From: Cloeon dipterum
Lineage: Eukaryota > Arthropoda > Insecta > Ephemeroptera > Baetidae
DNA: 64,000 bases
Assembly (NCBI RefSeq): GCF_949628265.1
Contig: NC_088787.1
Span: forward strand, 9,104,501-9,168,500
Direction of reading: 5' to 3'
The position numbers and the translations under genes are program-made. Of this stretch, positions 32,426 through 44,400 are shown piece by piece. The notes beneath the pieces are model-generated. The model did no database searches. It was not told the origin of the DNA and was given only the letters and a program-made list of their open reading frames with translations. Every line of letters starts with the position of its first letter. Position 1 is the first letter of the stretch.

Positions 32426-35400
32426 ATGCAGAATTTAAGAAGCTTGCACAACTCGTGAGTTTAAATTTTTTTCCCTAAAACACAATAACGTTTTTATAAC
32501 CAGCTGCATCGTGTGGTACTTGGCAGGAGTAATTGGATTTTTCATTGGAGCATTCATTTTATGCTTCGCCTTTTTTGCTGTCCCTTTGGGTCAGCTCGTA
32601 TTTAATCTAGTAGAGCAGAGCCTTCAGACTTCGCTGCCTTTTGAAAGCAGCACAACCTACACATGCGAGACTGCAGAATGCTTCGACTCAGGTTTGCTAT
32701 TAAATAATTTACCAAACTGTCAATCTGCTCCTATTTTATCCACAGTCAATTTTGGCCTTTTTGTTTTTTTAAAGCATTATGAAGTTTAACTAAATGCGCA
32801 TAAAATTGACTTAATTTGCTTACTTATGTTTAAGAACAAAACGTTAATTTTGCAGCGGCAAGAGTGCGTTTGTCAATGGATGCGACTGTCAACCCTTGCG
32901 ACAACTTTTACCAGTTCGCTTGCGGTGGTTGGATCGAAAAAAATCCAATTCCAAAACGTCTTCCCATGGTCAGCCAATTCACGATCCTCACAGATGACGT
33001 AACAGCAAAAATTAAACGTAAGCAAAAATATTTTCCTTTTTTTACCCCCAACTGATAAACCCCATAATTTAATTACTATTAAAATCTTTTACAAGTGAGA
33101 AACAAAATATATAAAAAGGGTTTTTTTTAATATCTTTCGGCAGCTTTTCTTAGATGGTAAGATTGTCATTTATAAAATAAATAAGTCTTCTCTTTCTTGA
33201 CAGATGCCAATGATGTGAGAGGTTGTCATGATTGTTAGTAGAATTAAATGCAGCTTCCTCGGTGGGTAAAGCAAGCTGTTTTTTTTTTTTAGAAATATGA
33301 AAAAAAGAACAGCTGGCTAAACACCTAGGAAAAGCTGCATTGAATTATTCTAACTATTTTCTTTTCATGTTAAATAAAAAAATTTCAGACATCCTTGAAA
33401 CCGGAAATACAAACTCGACGCTGGAGCCGTTGAAGCAAGCGAGAAGCTTGTACAAAACGTGTTTGGACGAAGGTAATTAAATCCTAAATCAAATCAATGT
33501 AAACCACAATTTTATTTAAACTGCAGAAAAAAAGGAGGAAATTTCCGTGAATCCACTATTCAGGACCTTGGCCGAACTGGGATTTTACTATTTTAACAAT
33601 CAGCATCATCCCAGTTTGTTATCTGTACCAAATTGGCAGAAAACCATCGCGTGGTCAGAGAAATTACTTGGGACGAGCTTACTTTTTAACATGGATGTCA
33701 TCCGGCATCCAAAAAACACTTCTAAACACGTAATTTACGTGAGTTTCTATATCTGGTTGTTGATGCCAATTAAAAAATCTTGTAAAATTCTAGATCAGTG
33801 GTGGCAACTTATTGAAATCATTTATCAACGATGCTTTAAAGTTTAATAATGTGGATCGTGAGGCAGAAATTAATCTTATGGCTGACTATATAAACTTGCT
33901 TCCCAAAAAAGTATTAATTTGGTTTTAAAAATATATTCCACAAAAGCTTTTTGAATCATTTTAGTCTGAGCAACATAGAACGGAAGCCGAGACAATTGCG
34001 CAGGAAGCGTACAATTTATCAAGTGAGCTGAAACACCTTCAAAAGGAATTAGAGAAAGACGTCACTGCCATTTCTTACGAAGAAATGACCCTTGCAAACC
34101 TGCAGAGAATTACAGACTCGGAAATGGATAAAGTAATTTAAATATTTTAATTGAGTTTTTGCTATTAAAGTAATTAAAGCTGCCAATAAATAGTATATGC
34201 GGGGTGGTTAGTTATAAATTGTGAGCTTAAAATTGTAAAAATATCAGTTATGATAAATCTGAATCTATTAAATAACAATTTGCATAAAATTGCGGATAAA
34301 AAGTATAGATTTATGTTTAGGAAAATGCAAGGCAGACCCGATTTGTGTGGTTGGACTACATGAAAACTGTCTTCAACGGGCTCAACTTGAACTGGGACAA
34401 AGAGGGAGTCATTGTTAAAAACAGCCTCTACTTCAAACGCTTGACGAAACTGATGCGAGAAAGTGGCTATCAGACCATAAGTAATAAATTTCTCATAACT
34501 TATATAGATTTTTTAAATGATGAGACTCCTAGGGTCTTTTCAATGGTGGAAGATTTTCTCATACCTTGCACCGTTTACGACAAGTAAATTCCGCACACCG
34601 CAGAGAAAAACAGGCCCCAAGTGGAAAGATTGTGCAGAAGGAGTTACACAAATTTTTGGAATGGCCATCGGCCATGAGTACGTTACGAAGTATTTTGAGA
34701 AAAATCAAAAGGAAAAGGTGGTGGAGATGGTGACCAACATTAAATCGGCGTTTAAAGACAGGGTGAAGAGCCGGAATTGGATGGACGAAGCCACCAAGAA
34801 AGTGGCAATGGAGAAAATTGACGCCGTCAGCGCTCATGTCGGTTTTCCTAACTGGTTGTTCGTCCCTGGAAAAATTGAGGAATACTACCAAAGTGTACGT
34901 TTTTCATTAAAAAAAAAGGAAAAATGAACTACCAACCAATATTTTAAATTGTTCTTCAATGTTTGGTTCAAACTATATATGAGCTGACTATTTTTTAGCT
35001 CAACGTAGTTGATGGTGAATGGTTCACGTCGATGATTAATATACATGTTTTCGTGCACCATTTAAAAAATAAAAAATTGGCCGAACAAGCACACAGTCTG
35101 TACGGCGTCCAGAGTCCAGTTACCGTAAACGCTTTTTATTCTATAGACTCAAACTCTATAAGTGAGAAACACAAATATTGTAAATCCTATATAGAAAGGC
35201 GAATAATTGAATTTTTTACAGCGATTCCTGCTGCAATTTTGCGTCCACCTCTGTACGGATTAGGTCTTGCGTAAGTTTAATTAGAAAAATAATTATTTTA
35301 AACATAAAATATATTTAGAGCACTTAATTACGGTGCTATTGGAACGATTATCGGGCACGAGCTCATCCATGGATTCGACGACAGAGGTAGGTTTTTGTAT

Positions 35401-36091
35401 TTTTCATCCAGATGGTATTGTATTGCTTTACATTTTAGGTCGACATCGTGATTTGAACGGAAACCAGAAACAGTGGTGGACAAATGAATCAGTGGCCGAG
35501 TTCAACAAGCGCAAACAATGCTTGATCGAACAGATCAGCCAATACAGCTATAAAATAGCTGACACCAAATACAAGGTATTTATTCAAAATTTAAATTTCC
35601 TGATGACAAATTAACAATAATAAACTAATTTAAAATAATAAAACGAGCTTGTTAAAATTTACTAGGTGAATGGGGAAGTGACTCAGGGCGAAAATATCGC
35701 GGACAATGGTGGAATTCACGTGGCCTTGCACGCTTACGACCTGGTGATGGCCCGCCGCAAGCAGAGCCAATTGGAAGACCCTGACAATGAGCCCAGCCTG
35801 TCTGGTCTCACGGGGTTTTCAAACAGGCAACTCTTTTTCCTGAGTTTTGCCAACGTGAGTTATAAATTATAACTAACGGTAAGAGAAAATAAATGTAAAA
35901 CTGTCTCCTTTTTTCAGGTCATGTGTAAAAGTTTGACAGACTATGCGAAGAAAGCCTTGTTAAAGGACGAGCACAACCTTAGTGAATTCAGAGTTTTGGG
36001 CGCGCTGTCCAACATGAGGGAATTCGCCGAGGCGTGGAATTGTCCCGTTGGCTCAAAAATGAACCCCGCCAATAAGTGCGTTCTTTGGTGA
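32426..36091 (+). CDS. M13 family zinc metallopeptidase, neprilysin-like
   Basis: Fifteen exons: 32426-32454, 32504-32691, 32856-33017, 33389-33472, 33527-33738, 33794-33910, 33965-34132, 34321-34480, 34533-34894, 34999-35161, 35222-35270, 35319-35386, 35439-35575, 35666-35854 and 35918-36091. They join in frame to 753 residues, the normal family length. Neprilysins are type II membrane ectoenzymes that cut small extracellular peptides. Seen: a short cytosolic start, a membrane anchor (about 12-38), the first ectodomain cysteines, [14 protein letters not shown], the substrate motif NAFYS (538-542), zinc site HELIH (578-582), GENIAD (641-646, third zinc ligand Glu642) and the C-terminal CVLW. 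All catalytic residues are present, so it should be active. Many introns are 50-60 nt; the one at 34481-34532 is only 52 nt. AATAAA at 36140-36145. Confidence 0.94.
33234..33354. repeat. Imperfect 120-nt hairpin in an intron
   Basis: GTTAG...AATGCAGCTT on the left pairs with AAGCTGCATT...CTAAC on the right. Further pairing (CAAGCTG with CAGCTGG) leads to a T-run/A-run stem and a short loop. It sits in the 371-nt intron before the exon at 33389. It could be a decayed miniature transposon or a small-RNA precursor. Confidence 0.45.
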
Positions 36092-36755
36092 TATCCACAG
36101 AGAGCTTCTAAATTGTATACAAAAATTAACGAAATAATTAATAAATACCAAGAAAAAACAGTTGAATTTTCATCACTTTCTTGCTAATAAAATCGAAACG
36201 TTTAATTTTCTTGTTGAATATAATTAAAACCAGGCTTCATTTAATCATTTAATTTTCTCCTAAAATACAAGGGTGCTAAATTTTATTTTCACGTTAAAAT
36301 TTTAACAAAGTGTAGTTACAGCCCTAGCATTTCAAAATCATCAAGGAATTTGGGCGTTCCAACACGCAAGTGAACGACAGCATTTATTTCGAATTTATCT
36401 TTGCAAGTTCACGTAATCGTATTTAAGGTTTAAAATTTTTGAGCTATGTGCGTTCATATTTTTCTTTTCCAGAATCTTTCTTACAAAAGATAAAAATTAA
36501 AGGGAATCGATTTTCTAAGAAGAACAGTCGTAGACTAACTTTTCATGCCTAAAATATAAAAAATGGCTTTCTTATCTCCTATTACGTTTTCCCTTAAAAT
36601 TAATGTTCAAGTTAAAAGCTTAAACATTTTTTGCTTGCAATCGTAACTCATAGTTAATTTTAATGATCCGTTTTTTTACACTTCTTGAGCTTTTGTAAAC
36701 GCATTTCCTTGTTAACTTAAGTTGAAATTTTCATCAAAACTCATCTCTCGCCAAC

Positions 36756-38777
36756 TCAAGGCTTCCTTCCGCTTCTTGCATTGAACTTGGCTGCACGTTT
36801 CACTCGTCGAGAAAACGACTTCACTTCGCCAGCTTTTAGCTGGGATGAAAGTGGATTAGCCACATTTGGGAAAAGGTAATCCTTGCAATTGTTGAACATT
36901 GCGTAATCTTTGTTGCATGAAGTGGTGTTCACTGAAAAATTATTACTTCAGAAATGAAATAAAAATCACAAACAATAAAATTCCGCACATTTGGTCTCGC
37001 AGTTCTAGAAAAAATAAATACACGTTATTACTTTAGTCAAGTGAATCATTTAAATTTTAATTACGTCTATTGCAACGAAAGCAAGGCACTGCGCGACGAG
37101 GAATGCTATGCTGCTTACGTTCGTCTTTTTGTCTTTCAGGAAAAGTGGAGGTGACATTCCTGGAATTTGAAGTTGCAAAAGACAAGATCAAAATTAAACT
37201 GGATGCTTTAAAGCAAACCGAAAACTTCTATGAAACACATTGGTGCAGCATTTCCCAAAACAGTTGTCCAGTATTCATTTTGACCTGCGGTGATAAACGC
37301 AACAAGTGCTTCACCATTAATCCAGCCAGTTTCATTGTTCATCTGTGGAAAGAAACCGTCTAATGCAATTGTTTTTTTAGTCAGTGAATACTTACCACTC
37401 CTTTCGCCCTGAACCAGCAGTCAGCAAAGTACTAGAATTGTAATTTTAATATTAAAATATATTGCGTGGTGGATTTTGCTTGAAAGATGAAATTTTTATA
37501 GCAAGAGTGTGAATTTATTAAAAAATTATTAAGAAATGACAAATTATCGTTTAAAAATAGGACTATTATGCAATGTAAATTACTGCGAGAGGGTAGAGGC
37601 TCTTTCCAACGCTGGTGTCGTTCAAAGGGAGAGCGTTATTCCATCCCTTACTCGTGGTTTGCTGCTTATTCAGGCTAAACTCGTTGAAAACTTTAATGTT
37701 GGTGGTGCTAATGCCGCAGGTTTTGTCTTTCTTGTCGGTGATTGAGAGGATAGTCTTCGGAGGATCAGAGCAGCATTTGCCTATTTTCTTTAAAATATCA
37801 CATTTTGGCCGGGTTTCCTGGTAAATGATAGCTTCTTTTCTGTACCTCATAATTCGTTCCAGCGCAGTTGGGAGGCTTTGGAGTGGTTGGCTTCTTGGTG
37901 GTTGTCGTTTTGGTTGTGGTTGGCTTTGTTGTTTTGGTCGTGGTTGGTTTTGTCGTCTTAGTTGTAGTCGTTTTGCCAGTTGTTGTGGTTTTTGGCTTGG
38001 AGGTGGTTGTAGTTGCCGGGGTAGTCGTAGTTGTAGTCGGGTCTTGACCATGCAAAACAGCAAGCTATAAAATTTGTGAAATTTGAAAATACGATCAGAT
38101 TTCACAATTGCAAAAAAAAACCGTTTCAAATGAAAAATCGTTGCGATATATATTGGACTAAAAATTCCGGTAAAAAAAACAAAACCACGAGATATATTTT
38201 TAAGCACGAAAAGGATCGAATACGCATTTTACTTTGATATTTGGCACATTTAGACGGCTATGGACTATTTTTAATTGCCTTTCAAGACGCTTTCAGTTGA
38301 TTTTTTTATTCACATGATTTTAAAGTACGGTTAAAATAAATAGATTAAAATCGAACGATTTCGTTCTCATGTGTGTTCACGCAAAGAAAAAAATTGATTT
38401 GTCTAAAGTTAACAGCCCTAAAAAATTATACCCTAATTCCAGTTAGAAAAAAACGTAAATAGCATATCACAAACCTAAAAACACGACATTTTGAAGCTTT
38501 TGATTTTGATAGCTTCGCATCTGTGCCGTGTAATTGATTCACCATTGATCAAAAGTTAAATTTTGCATTTTTTTGCGAATACAACGTGCATCCAATGATC
38601 CAATCCCATAAAAGTTCACACCCTTCAAAATCTAGTTGAATGAAACATGCACAAGAGGGGTAGGGAAATATTTTCACCTGAATGCAGCTTTGAAATCAAT
38701 CTAACAATTATATACACATCATCAAAGGCTTGCCAACTCACCTGAATGCAAATCACGATGGCCGCTAGCACCTTCAT
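36756..38777 (-). CDS. Array gene A: secreted Thr-rich (mucin-like) Plus-C odorant-binding protein
   Basis: Exons 38742-38777, 37846-38064, 37584-37787, 37396-37431, 37219-37342, 37065-37159, 36989-37004 (16 nt) and 36756-36931 give 301 residues. The signal peptide is MKVLAAIVICIQLAVLHGQD. A Thr/Lys/Pro segment of about 55 residues ends at PKPPNCAGTNYE. Then comes the cysteine domain: CCSDPP, DKTCGI, YFADCWFRAKGV, an NNETGWI...EYW...AAPMC stretch, VAQCLAF, NCETK, and SCNKDYAMFNNCKDY. The order NC, CC-x2-P, C, C, W-A-C, CL, NC, C, C is that of insect Plus-C OBPs, which bind small hydrophobic ligands in sensillum lymph or other secretions. The OBP call is inference from pattern. Unlike B-E, the exon 4 donor is a strong GTAAGT. 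The C-terminal tail is very basic. It is convergent with the peptidase gene. Confidence 0.75.
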
Positions 38778-38827
38778 CTTCGCTGTGATCAAAAGAGAGA
38801 AAGAGAGTAATGTGATGTGGCGCTCGC

Positions 38828-38909
38828 TTTATATAGGCAGACTGGCTTCCGCTTCAGCTGCGTGATTGACAAATAATAATGAGTTCGGTTTTTCTCGTCT
38901 TTGACGTCA
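38828..38909 (-). promoter_or_regulatory. Promoter of gene A: TATA box and CRE palindrome
   Basis: On the minus strand TATATAAAG (about 38827-38835) lies about 50 bp before the ATG, in a block shared with the other array promoters (CTATATAAAG followed by GCGCCACAT-like sequence). The perfect CRE palindrome TGACGTCA is at 38902-38909. Confidence 0.6.
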
Positions 38910-40110
38910 GAATTGCACAGTATTTTGTTCTAGATTTTGCAATTCTGCTACACCATTCATAAATGTAACGCTGCATATGGAAAACCCATATCAGATGTTT
39001 TATTTCCGACGTGAGAGGGAAATAAAAATGGCAGCGCAGTTCAGTTGGATTTTAAAACTGAAGCTTTCCCAGTTATATTTTATTTTTCAAAATAATATAT
39101 TGTGTGTAACAAAAAATCATGCCGAGACCCAATTATAAGTGGGCCAATGTTGCCACTTTGTCAGTACAGATGAAAAGTAAATTCTGATAAACAATTAGAT
39201 AAATTCCACCAAAAGGAATTATAAATTATTTAATGATTTTATTAAACGCAGATTGCGTGCAACACTTATAAATCTAAACAATTCGTCAATATTTACATAT
39301 TTTTATGCTTCCCTCAATGTCAATTTTCTTGCCGTAAACGTTTGAATATGATATTTTTCACATGTCTCGCCACAGAAATTACATCTACAGTCAATATTAG
39401 GTTCGTAATGGAATTATTACAGAAAACAATTCAACTTTCCAATATTTTGGTTTTCGATGGAAAAACCAAAAGAAATGAAGACTTCATTTTTATTCGAAAA
39501 AGGTGTAAATTTTTCCGATTTCTGCGTTTAATTTATGCCGTGAGCTGGATGGACAAAAATCATACGTTTGCAACCCGCGATATTGAGCTTCATAGCAGGT
39601 TGCATAATTTCAACTTTGGCAGGTATATTGCATAACAAACTTGGTAGTCTAGGAACCTAGGCCTTCACACGTTTTAATCTATTCCACTTTCGAGAAAGCA
39701 TTCTCTGGATGAGAATATCAAATTCATTAACATTTACAGTAGACTTTAACAAGGAAATTGGGCGTCTCAATTCTCAAACACGCCAGTGGACGACATCGTC
39801 TCTACTTGACAAAAAGGTGGTAAAAATTGTTTCCAGAACCCAGCGACTTTCTCCGAGCACGCAGCCCCCGAGGTCTTCCCCGCAAATCCCCCTTTAACTT
39901 TTTCAACTAGAATAGAAAAGGTACGGATATTTATTTATTTCTTATGCCACCAACGCATCTCTAATTAGTAAAAATTTAATAGCTGTGTTGCATAGTTCTG
40001 TGTGAATGGATATTTTTCATATCAACAACTTCATCCAAGTATTCAAGGCAAATAAAAATAAGTGTGAGGAGCAGAGGCAACAAAGTTTCCTGCATGGCCG
40101 TGATCACCCT

Positions 40111-40201
40111 CATCTTGGCTTTGATCGAAGTGACTAAAAAATGATGCGAATAGGCAACTTGCCTTCCGTTTCAAACACGTGATTTCTCGTCTTTGACGTC
40201 A
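40111..40201 (-). pseudogene. Relic signal-peptide exon of a dead array copy
   Basis: ATG at 40113 opens MRVITAMQ, clearly related to the array signal peptides (MRVLSAVVLCIQ), but shortened. The GTGAGT donor is gone (GAAACT follows CAG) and no TATA box is in place. The upstream CRE palindrome TGACGTCA is still intact at 40194-40201. No other exon of this copy is seen between it and gene A. Confidence 0.6.
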
Positions 40202-40515
40202 CTAGCATAGCAGCAATATATTTCAACGCCACAGCTGTGCAATTTCCCTAAAAAATCCCAAATTTTCAAAACAAAAGATTATATAAATTTTTAGGAACAT
40301 TGTATAGTTTTTAAACGCATGAATTAATTAAAACACAATTTGTTTTTGCTTGTATCAACGTATATTAAATTTTAATTGTTTCATTTAACAGTTTTGTTGT
40401 TTAATAGGTTTCTTAAAATTAGATACGCATGTTCCGGTTATCGCGTAGGGGTCGTCAACTATCTAGAAGCCATTACTGAACTCCTCATCATCTTGCCATT
40501 TCATTTGCTGGTCCT

Positions 40516-43206
40516 TTAAACCGTTTTTCCAGCTACCTGAATAGGAGCAGATTCGTACTTTGATGTTGCTGGTTGAACAGCGTCAGGGTAGACGTAATAT
40601 TTGCAAGCGTCGTACATTTTGTAATTTTTCGCGCATGAAGTTGTGTTTACTGAAAAAAAAAAGTTGAGTAATGACTATCTAATCAAAACAAATATATTCC
40701 GAACATCTAGTTTCGCAGTACTGGAAAAATAAATACACGTTATTTCTTGAGTCTAGTGATACTTTAAAAATTTTAATTACTTCGATTGAGACGAAAGCAA
40801 GGCATTGGGCTATGATGAATGCTGCGCTGCTTACGTTCGACTTTCTATCTCTCACGAAAAAAGGGGCAGGCATACCTGTAATTTAAAGTTGCTAATTAAG
40901 ACAAATATTAAGACAAAAAAAGTTTGGTTGTGGAAACCTTCAGCTACATAGACACACATGGCCGCTATTTCTCGTAGAACTATCGCCCAGTAATCACTTT
41001 GATTTGCGGCAATAAACGTTTCCATTTTACGCTCATCAATGATGCCGGTGTCATTGTTTATCTTTGGATTAAGACCCTCTATGGAATTACTCTCTTTAAA
41101 AATATGAATACCAACCACTCCTTTAGCCCTGAGCCAGCAGTCAGCAAAATACTGAAAATAATATAATATTTATGTTAAAATCATTACAGCACATAATGAA
41201 GGGCTGTCAAAGTTGTATTATGGATTTAGAAAAACTGTTTCTGAACGACGTACGTAATTGATATTCTATTGAAGCTAGCTTTACGAATGTTCTAATGATG
41301 CTCTTTTTGTTCAAATATAATTATTTTAATCAGTGTTTGCAAATGGGGCTGCTAAGCACAAAATAGGAAATATGAGAAATTACAGCAAGAGGGTAAAGGC
41401 TCTTTCCGATTTTGGTGTCATTGAAGGGGACTGTGTTATTCCATCCCTTCTTTAAGGATTGCTGCTTATTCAGGATGTACATGTTAAACACTTTGATGTT
41501 GCTGGCGCTTATGCCGCAAGTCTTGTCCTTCTTGGTGATGTTAATGAAAGCTACTGGAGGCTCTGAACAGCATTTGCCCATTTTCTAGAAAACTCAACGA
41601 TTCAGCCGGTGTGACAAGATATAATAACTCAATTTTTTTACCTCAAAGTTCATTCCAGCACAGTTGGGAGGCTTCGTAGTGGTCGGCTTCTTGGTGGTTG
41701 CTGTCGGGTTTACGCAAAGCACAACAGCAAGCTTAATTAAAAAAAATATTTCAAAAATTAAATTCCTATTTTTAATTTTTAAGTTTATTTATTAATAATT
41801 TTTACTTCTTCCTGGAAGAATCATTATGCCCAAACTGAATCGTTTTAAAATTCTATTTCGTGATTTTAGTTTCAAAGTAATCTTAATTAAGGTTCTGCAG
41901 GACTATCTTGCCGCATACAAAACAGAAAAATAAATTCAGTTTGAACGTAATTGTTAAAAGAGAGTGTTATATCGCAAGTATTCTCTCAGTTATGCCATGA
42001 ATGTGTGCGCGCAGAGAGCAGTTCTTTCCTTTTCCTATCCGGCCACCCCGCAACTATACTACATTTCAGAGAGTGGTTCAATATTTCTTGAGGAGCTGTT
42101 CTTTTAAGAATTCTTTTGTTTTCATTGAGACACAAATTCGGTAGGAGGTTGTTTCACAGGTGACAGGTAACTTTTAACTTGAAAACAGTTTTCCGGACCT
42201 CAAACACTTACAAACGGGGCTAACAGTATCATTCGATGCGCTCGTGTCCTGCCAAACGGGTCAACATGTGGTTACAAATAAGACGGAAAATTTTATACAT
42301 TATATTTTATGTGTTTGTATTAACATAATTATGCAGATTTCTCCTATATTGACCGCACATTTGGTATTTGACTTCTTTTTAAAGAGAGCAACAATGTGGC
42401 TATCTATTCGCCTCCCCGCACCGAGGTATTTCATTGAAACGCCAGACATTGGTCCCAAAAGCCGCAGGAAAAATAAATTTGGCTCGCATTGTTAAGGCAC
42501 TCTCAGGAGTGTCAAAGCAATGAGAGGTATTTGAGCAGTTGGGAGATCTAATACTATGGCTACCCAATGTCAGAAATGGCAAAAAGTGGTTAGTTTAGTG
42601 ACTCGAAATGCTCAAATTGCTCAACGGGTTGGGACTCGCTACTTGCTGGTTTGCACCTTTCCAGCATGCGTGATTTGGCTTCACGGGACAAATGTCTAGC
42701 GTTTCAATGCAGTCCTCGGTGCGGAGGCAAGTGGCCCTTGAGTAGGCTGGGTCCCTGTGCGGCCTGGTGCGCCCATGTTATCCGTTCGCGGTGTTATTGG
42801 GACCCGGGTTTCAGCATTCGTGCTAGTGCAGTGCGCGCCCTTCCCGGTCCTCCGGTCCTCGGACAGGGATAAAAAGAGCAAAAAAAAAAGAAAGGTGCGA
42901 AAACCAGAATTAAGTGGTGCTTTGCAGCTCAATGAGCTGTTTGAGCATTTTGCCATTTCTGACATTGGGCCGCTAGTACATTTGATTTCCGAACAGCTCA
43001 AATATCTCCCACTGCTTTGGCACTCCTGAGATTGCCTTAATAATGCGAGCCACAAGCGCTTTAAAACCTTGTTGAATAAATCGGAACTTTGGAAAATATC
43101 ATCAATAACCTGCACATAGTAATGAGCCCAAATCTAACAAGCTCAGCAAGAGCAGGGTTCGCCAACTCACCTGTATGCATAGCACTACTGCCGATAGCAC
43201 CCTCAT
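40516..43206 (-). CDS. Array gene B: Plus-C OBP-like protein with almost no Thr-rich segment
   Basis: Exons 43171-43206, 41642-41731, 41384-41584, 41116-41151, 40938-41061, 40781-40875, 40705-40720 (16 nt) and 40516-40649 give 243 residues. The signal peptide MRVLSAVVLCIQLAVVLC is identical to that of gene C up to the first intron. The Thr segment is reduced to about 15 residues (NPTATTKKPTTTKPP). The cysteine domain is complete: NCAGMNFE, CCSEPP, KTCGIS, YFADCWLRAKGV, INNDTGIID...YWAIVL...AMC, AQCLAF, YCETR, SCAKNYKMYDACKYY. The 54-nt intron 41062-41115 has a weak GTTGGT donor, is a multiple of three and has no stop in frame, so a retained-intron form adding 18 residues is possible. It ends in KTV, as does gene C. 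Confidence 0.75.
42370..43090. repeat. Intron-1 repeat block of gene B, with an inverted segment
   Basis: 42480-42890 is the reverse complement of 47420-47840 in gene C, including the A-run end and the GGACCGG-containing GC-rich part. The following stretch (42920-43060) runs in the same direction as in the other genes. The short ORFs seen here on both strands are by-products of this repeat. Confidence 0.7.
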
Positions 43207-44400
43207 CTTGACTTCAGTGAAGAAGAGATTAGTGCAGTGCGATGTGGCGCTCACTTTATAAAGGCAGACCAGCTTCCGTTCCAGCAAAACGTGATCAGAG
43301 CTGAGTCCTTGAGGTCAGTAGCAAATAGTACATAATATATGCAATAAACACTGTAAATGTTGCACATGGGAAACCCATGCCCTTTGTCCCACTTCCGTCG
43401 TGAGAGGACGGTTTTTGAAAGAATAAAAATTTATCAACTAGATGGGTTTTACTTTGATTTTATGGTTCAATAAGTTGTTCTCTTTTCTTCTGGTCCTAAA
43501 TTAATTTTAAGCTAAACTGGTATATTTTACTTGAAAAAATACCCAAATTATTAAAATAATTTTTATTACTTCCAGAAGGATCATATATTTAATTATATAC
43601 CTTTGACAGAAATTAATCTAATCTGTTATGACATTACAAAGTAGTTTTGGAATTATTGCGTGGATAAAATGTCATAGAAGCCGTAGGCTGCTACTTCCGT
43701 CGCAGCACGCAGCACTCTCATATTGTAGCTCATTATGAGAAATGATACAGCTGTGCGTTTCCTCTTTTTCAAAATGATATTTGAATTTAGTGAAAAATTC
43801 TAATTCAAACTTTAATTTTACGTTACGCAATCAGAGTATCTCATTCTCATTACAAATGGTAATATTACTTCTACGGTGAGCATAAATTTGCAACAATTTA
43901 AATTAACAACACAGAGACGATAGCAAACTGCTTTTAATTTTGCTGAACCTACGATGGACGAAAACCAAAAATTTTATCCACGTTTTAATTTTCAACCATT
44001 TTTGTATCATTTTTATTTTCTATGCTTTGAAATTTCGATTAAATATTCGTTCACGTGCGCAATGCCTGCCACGTGAATACAAATCGACTGATTGGCGTGT
44101 CCGCTTTCCCCATTATGCAAAGTGGGCATGATCTTTATGTACGTCGAACCCCATACATGGCAGTCAGCAAGCGGAAATGATAGACTAGGTAATCGAGCGC
44201 GTGTGTTGCTGGCACGTGTTTTGCTTTTGAAACAGCAAAATGTTACAGAGCAGCAGCAGGTTGTGAAGGGCCACCGTTGCCCCCGCAGCAGGAGGTTTTA
44301 CCGACAACGAAACGCCTCTCACGCATGCGCGCTGGAAAGGTGCAAATTGGAAAACAGTGAGTCAGCAGCAGGGTTCGCAAAAACCCGTATTTCTCCGGAA
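43207..44400 (-). repeat. Promoter and upstream duplicated block of gene B
   Basis: It holds the TATA-like TTTATAAAG (about 43254-43262), an upstream box (ACATGGGAAACCCATGCCC, about 43363-43381) and a segment near 44090-44400 (AGCAAGCGGAAATGATAGAC, CTCACGCATGCGCGCTGGAA). All are matched at 48540-49690 (gene C) and 55860-56880 (gene D). The CRE position is degenerate here (TTGAGGTCA). No gene is seen in it. Confidence 0.7.

Noticed and set aside
34481-34600. Apparent frameshift in the M13 peptidase between the [10 protein letters not shown] and [10 protein letters not shown] parts
   Set aside because: A 52-nt GT-AG intron (34481-34532) removes the discrepancy exactly and gives the family-like [15 protein letters not shown]. 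Other introns of the gene are 50-60 nt too. The gene is intact.
37566-38207. Arg/Gln/Pro-rich minus-strand frame at gene A (and the similar one at 60320-60817)
   Set aside because: It is an out-of-phase reading of the Thr-rich exon plus intron DNA. The Thr frame is the one with a signal peptide and matching splice phase.
42651-42872. Cys-rich frame repeated at 42651-42872 (+) and 47437-47706 (-)
   Set aside because: These are inverted copies of an intronic repeat, in opposite directions relative to the host genes and without coding constraint.
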